Made by a program: the position numbers and the translations under genes | Shown: in pieces, positions 14,527 to 15,325 of the stretch | How positions within the stretch are numbered: the stretch's first letter is position 1 | Layout: the number at the start of each line of letters is the position of its first letter | The notes under the pieces: generated by a model | Databases searched by the model: none | Seen by the model: the letters and a program-made list of their open reading frames with translations, nothing else | Told to the model about the DNA's origin: nothing | DNA from: Firmicutes bacterium UBA5499 | GTDB taxonomy: Bacteria > Bacillota > DTU084 | DNA length: 15,325 bases | NCBI GenBank assembly: GCA_002426275.1 | Contig: DIPB01000018.1 | Coordinates: 7,247 to 22,571, forward strand | Direction: 5' to 3'

Positions 14527-15207
14527 ATGAAACTGAAACGTACGAATTTATATGAGCAGATCGCCGGTGAGATCCGCGATTATATCATTAAAAATCAAAT
14601 TCAGCCGGGAGAGCGGCTGCCAACCGAGCGGGAGCTGGCCGAGATGTTGGGCGTCAGCAGGACTTCTGTGCGCGAAGGAATCCGGCTCCTTGAGACGCTG
14701 CAATTTCTGGAGGTGAAGCCGAAGCGGGGGATTACGGTCAAAAAATTAGAGCTGAGTTCCCTTGTGAGGCAGCTCACCCAGCGAATTTTGCTGGAGAAAA
14801 ACAGATTTGTGGAATTGATCGAAGCCAGGCGCATTTTGGAGCAGGAGCTGGTGAAGTTGGCGGCAGTGCGGGCCACGGAAGAAGACTTAACCCGGCTGGA
14901 GCTTGCCATTGAGCTGATGGCAAAGCAGTTGGCCCAGGGCAAGAGCATTAAGCAGGCGGATCTTTGCTTCCACCAGGCGCTCTTTTCGGCCGCGAAAAAC
15001 AGCGTCCTCGAGGGGTTCCAGACGGCGCTGGCTGATTTTTTCAGCGCCGCGCTGCTGAAAGCCGGTTCACCTGAAAAGAATGCGGAAACGCTCAGAGAAC
15101 ATCAGCTGATTTATCAGGCCGTTAAGGATCGCCAGCCGGATGCTGCCGCCTCTGCCATGAGGCAGCATCTGAACTACGCCGGCTACTTTCAAGAGCAAAC
15201 GGATTGA
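14527..15207 (+). CDS. FadR-subfamily GntR repressor (FCD domain)
   Basis: A 226-residue repressor. Residues 7-70 are the winged helix (LYEQIAGEIRDYIIKNQIQPGERLPTERELAEMLGVSRTSVREGIRLLE region) and the rest is the helical FCD ligand-binding domain with likely metal ligands D145, H149, H192 and H214 (ADLCFHQAL, EHQLIYQAVKDRQ, MRQHL). Such proteins sense sugar acids or carboxylates and release DNA on binding. Start ATG 14527 follows GGGAG with 6-base spacing. A longer frame from 14350 lies inside the aldolase gene and is not used. It is the last gene of the sialidase-like operon and probably binds the palindrome at 12483-12505. Confidence 0.94.
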   Translation: MKLKRTNLYEQIAGEIRDYIIKNQIQPGERLPTERELAEMLGVSRTSVREGIRLLETLQFLEVKPKRGITVKKLELSSLVRQLTQRILLEKNRFVELIEARRILEQELVKLAAVRATEEDLTRLELAIELMAKQLAQGKSIKQADLCFHQALFSAAKNSVLEGFQTALADFFSAALLKAGSPEKNAETLREHQLIYQAVKDRQPDAAASAMRQHLNYAGYFQEQTD

Positions 15208-15246
15208 AATCACGCCTTTTTTTTGTTAAAAAGTTTTTTGGAGCTA

Positions 15247-15275
15247 TTGACAAAGATAATTGCGTGTGTTAATCT
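15247..15275 (+). promoter_or_regulatory. Sigma70-type promoter leading out of the window
   Basis: Perfect TTGACA (15247-15252), 17-base spacer, TAATCT (15270-15275). Downstream are a small hairpin GCGGC-AGTAA-GCCGC (15285-15299) and an inverted repeat CGGTT (15301-15305) / AACCG (15319-15323) that could be an operator. The gene it serves lies beyond the right edge. Confidence 0.6.
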
Positions 15276-15325
15276 ATTCCTTGCGCGGCAGTAAGCCGCA
15301 CGGTTCCTGGTCCTTGACAACCGAA

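Noticed and set aside
15217..15224. Run of eight T after the GntR gene as a terminator
   Set aside because: No convincing hairpin precedes it; only a 4-bp stem can be drawn.

Overview
The window reads as a chromosomal segment of a Bacillota (Firmicutes) bacterium, probably a diderm one. Ribosome binding sites are strong AGGAGG types, several genes use GTG or TTG starts, and a FeoB-associated Cys-rich small protein is present, which is typical of Firmicutes. A secreted protein predicted to be a small outer-membrane beta-barrel ending in Phe suggests an outer membrane. The species cannot be named from this sequence alone. No insertion sequence, CRISPR array, phage gene, tRNA or rRNA was seen.

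Left block (1-8002, + strand): the 3' part of a GT39-type membrane glycosyltransferase is followed by a clear promoter that overlaps its end. That promoter leads into a probable operon: a solitary D12-class adenine DNA methyltransferase, sbcD, sbcC (ATGA overlap) and a kynurenine-formamidase-like cyclase. The cyclase reading frame begins well upstream of its first ordinary start codon, so its start is either a rare ATT or a broken one. A weak hairpin follows.

Middle block (8003-9483): a leader with alternative hairpins precedes a signal-peptide-bearing beta-barrel protein with a strong terminator. About 600 bases without a convincing gene follow. They contain a second, orphan terminator-like hairpin that could end a small RNA.

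Iron block (9484-12415, - strand): a DtxR/MntR-family regulator, feoA, feoB and a 46-residue Cys-rich partner form one iron-uptake operon. A sigma70-type promoter and a DtxR-box-like palindrome at the predicted transcription start point to self-regulated, metal-dependent repression. A second DtxR-like half-box core lies between feoA and feoB.

Right block (12483-15325, + strand): a BNR/Asp-box sialidase-like protein, a dihydrodipicolinate synthase/N-acetylneuraminate lyase family aldolase and a FadR-subfamily GntR repressor are packed with overlaps or one-base spacing. A perfect 10-bp-arm palindrome containing TGGTAAGACCA, the classic FadR/PdhR-type operator form, lies upstream of the first gene, so the repressor very probably controls its own operon. 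A promoter at the right edge points out of the window, perhaps to a transporter or further catabolic genes.

I did not find a clearly new multi-gene system. The most interesting leads are the regulatory sites, the sialidase-like/aldolase/GntR operon with unusual active-site features, the cyclase start anomaly, and the methyltransferase-SbcCD linkage.
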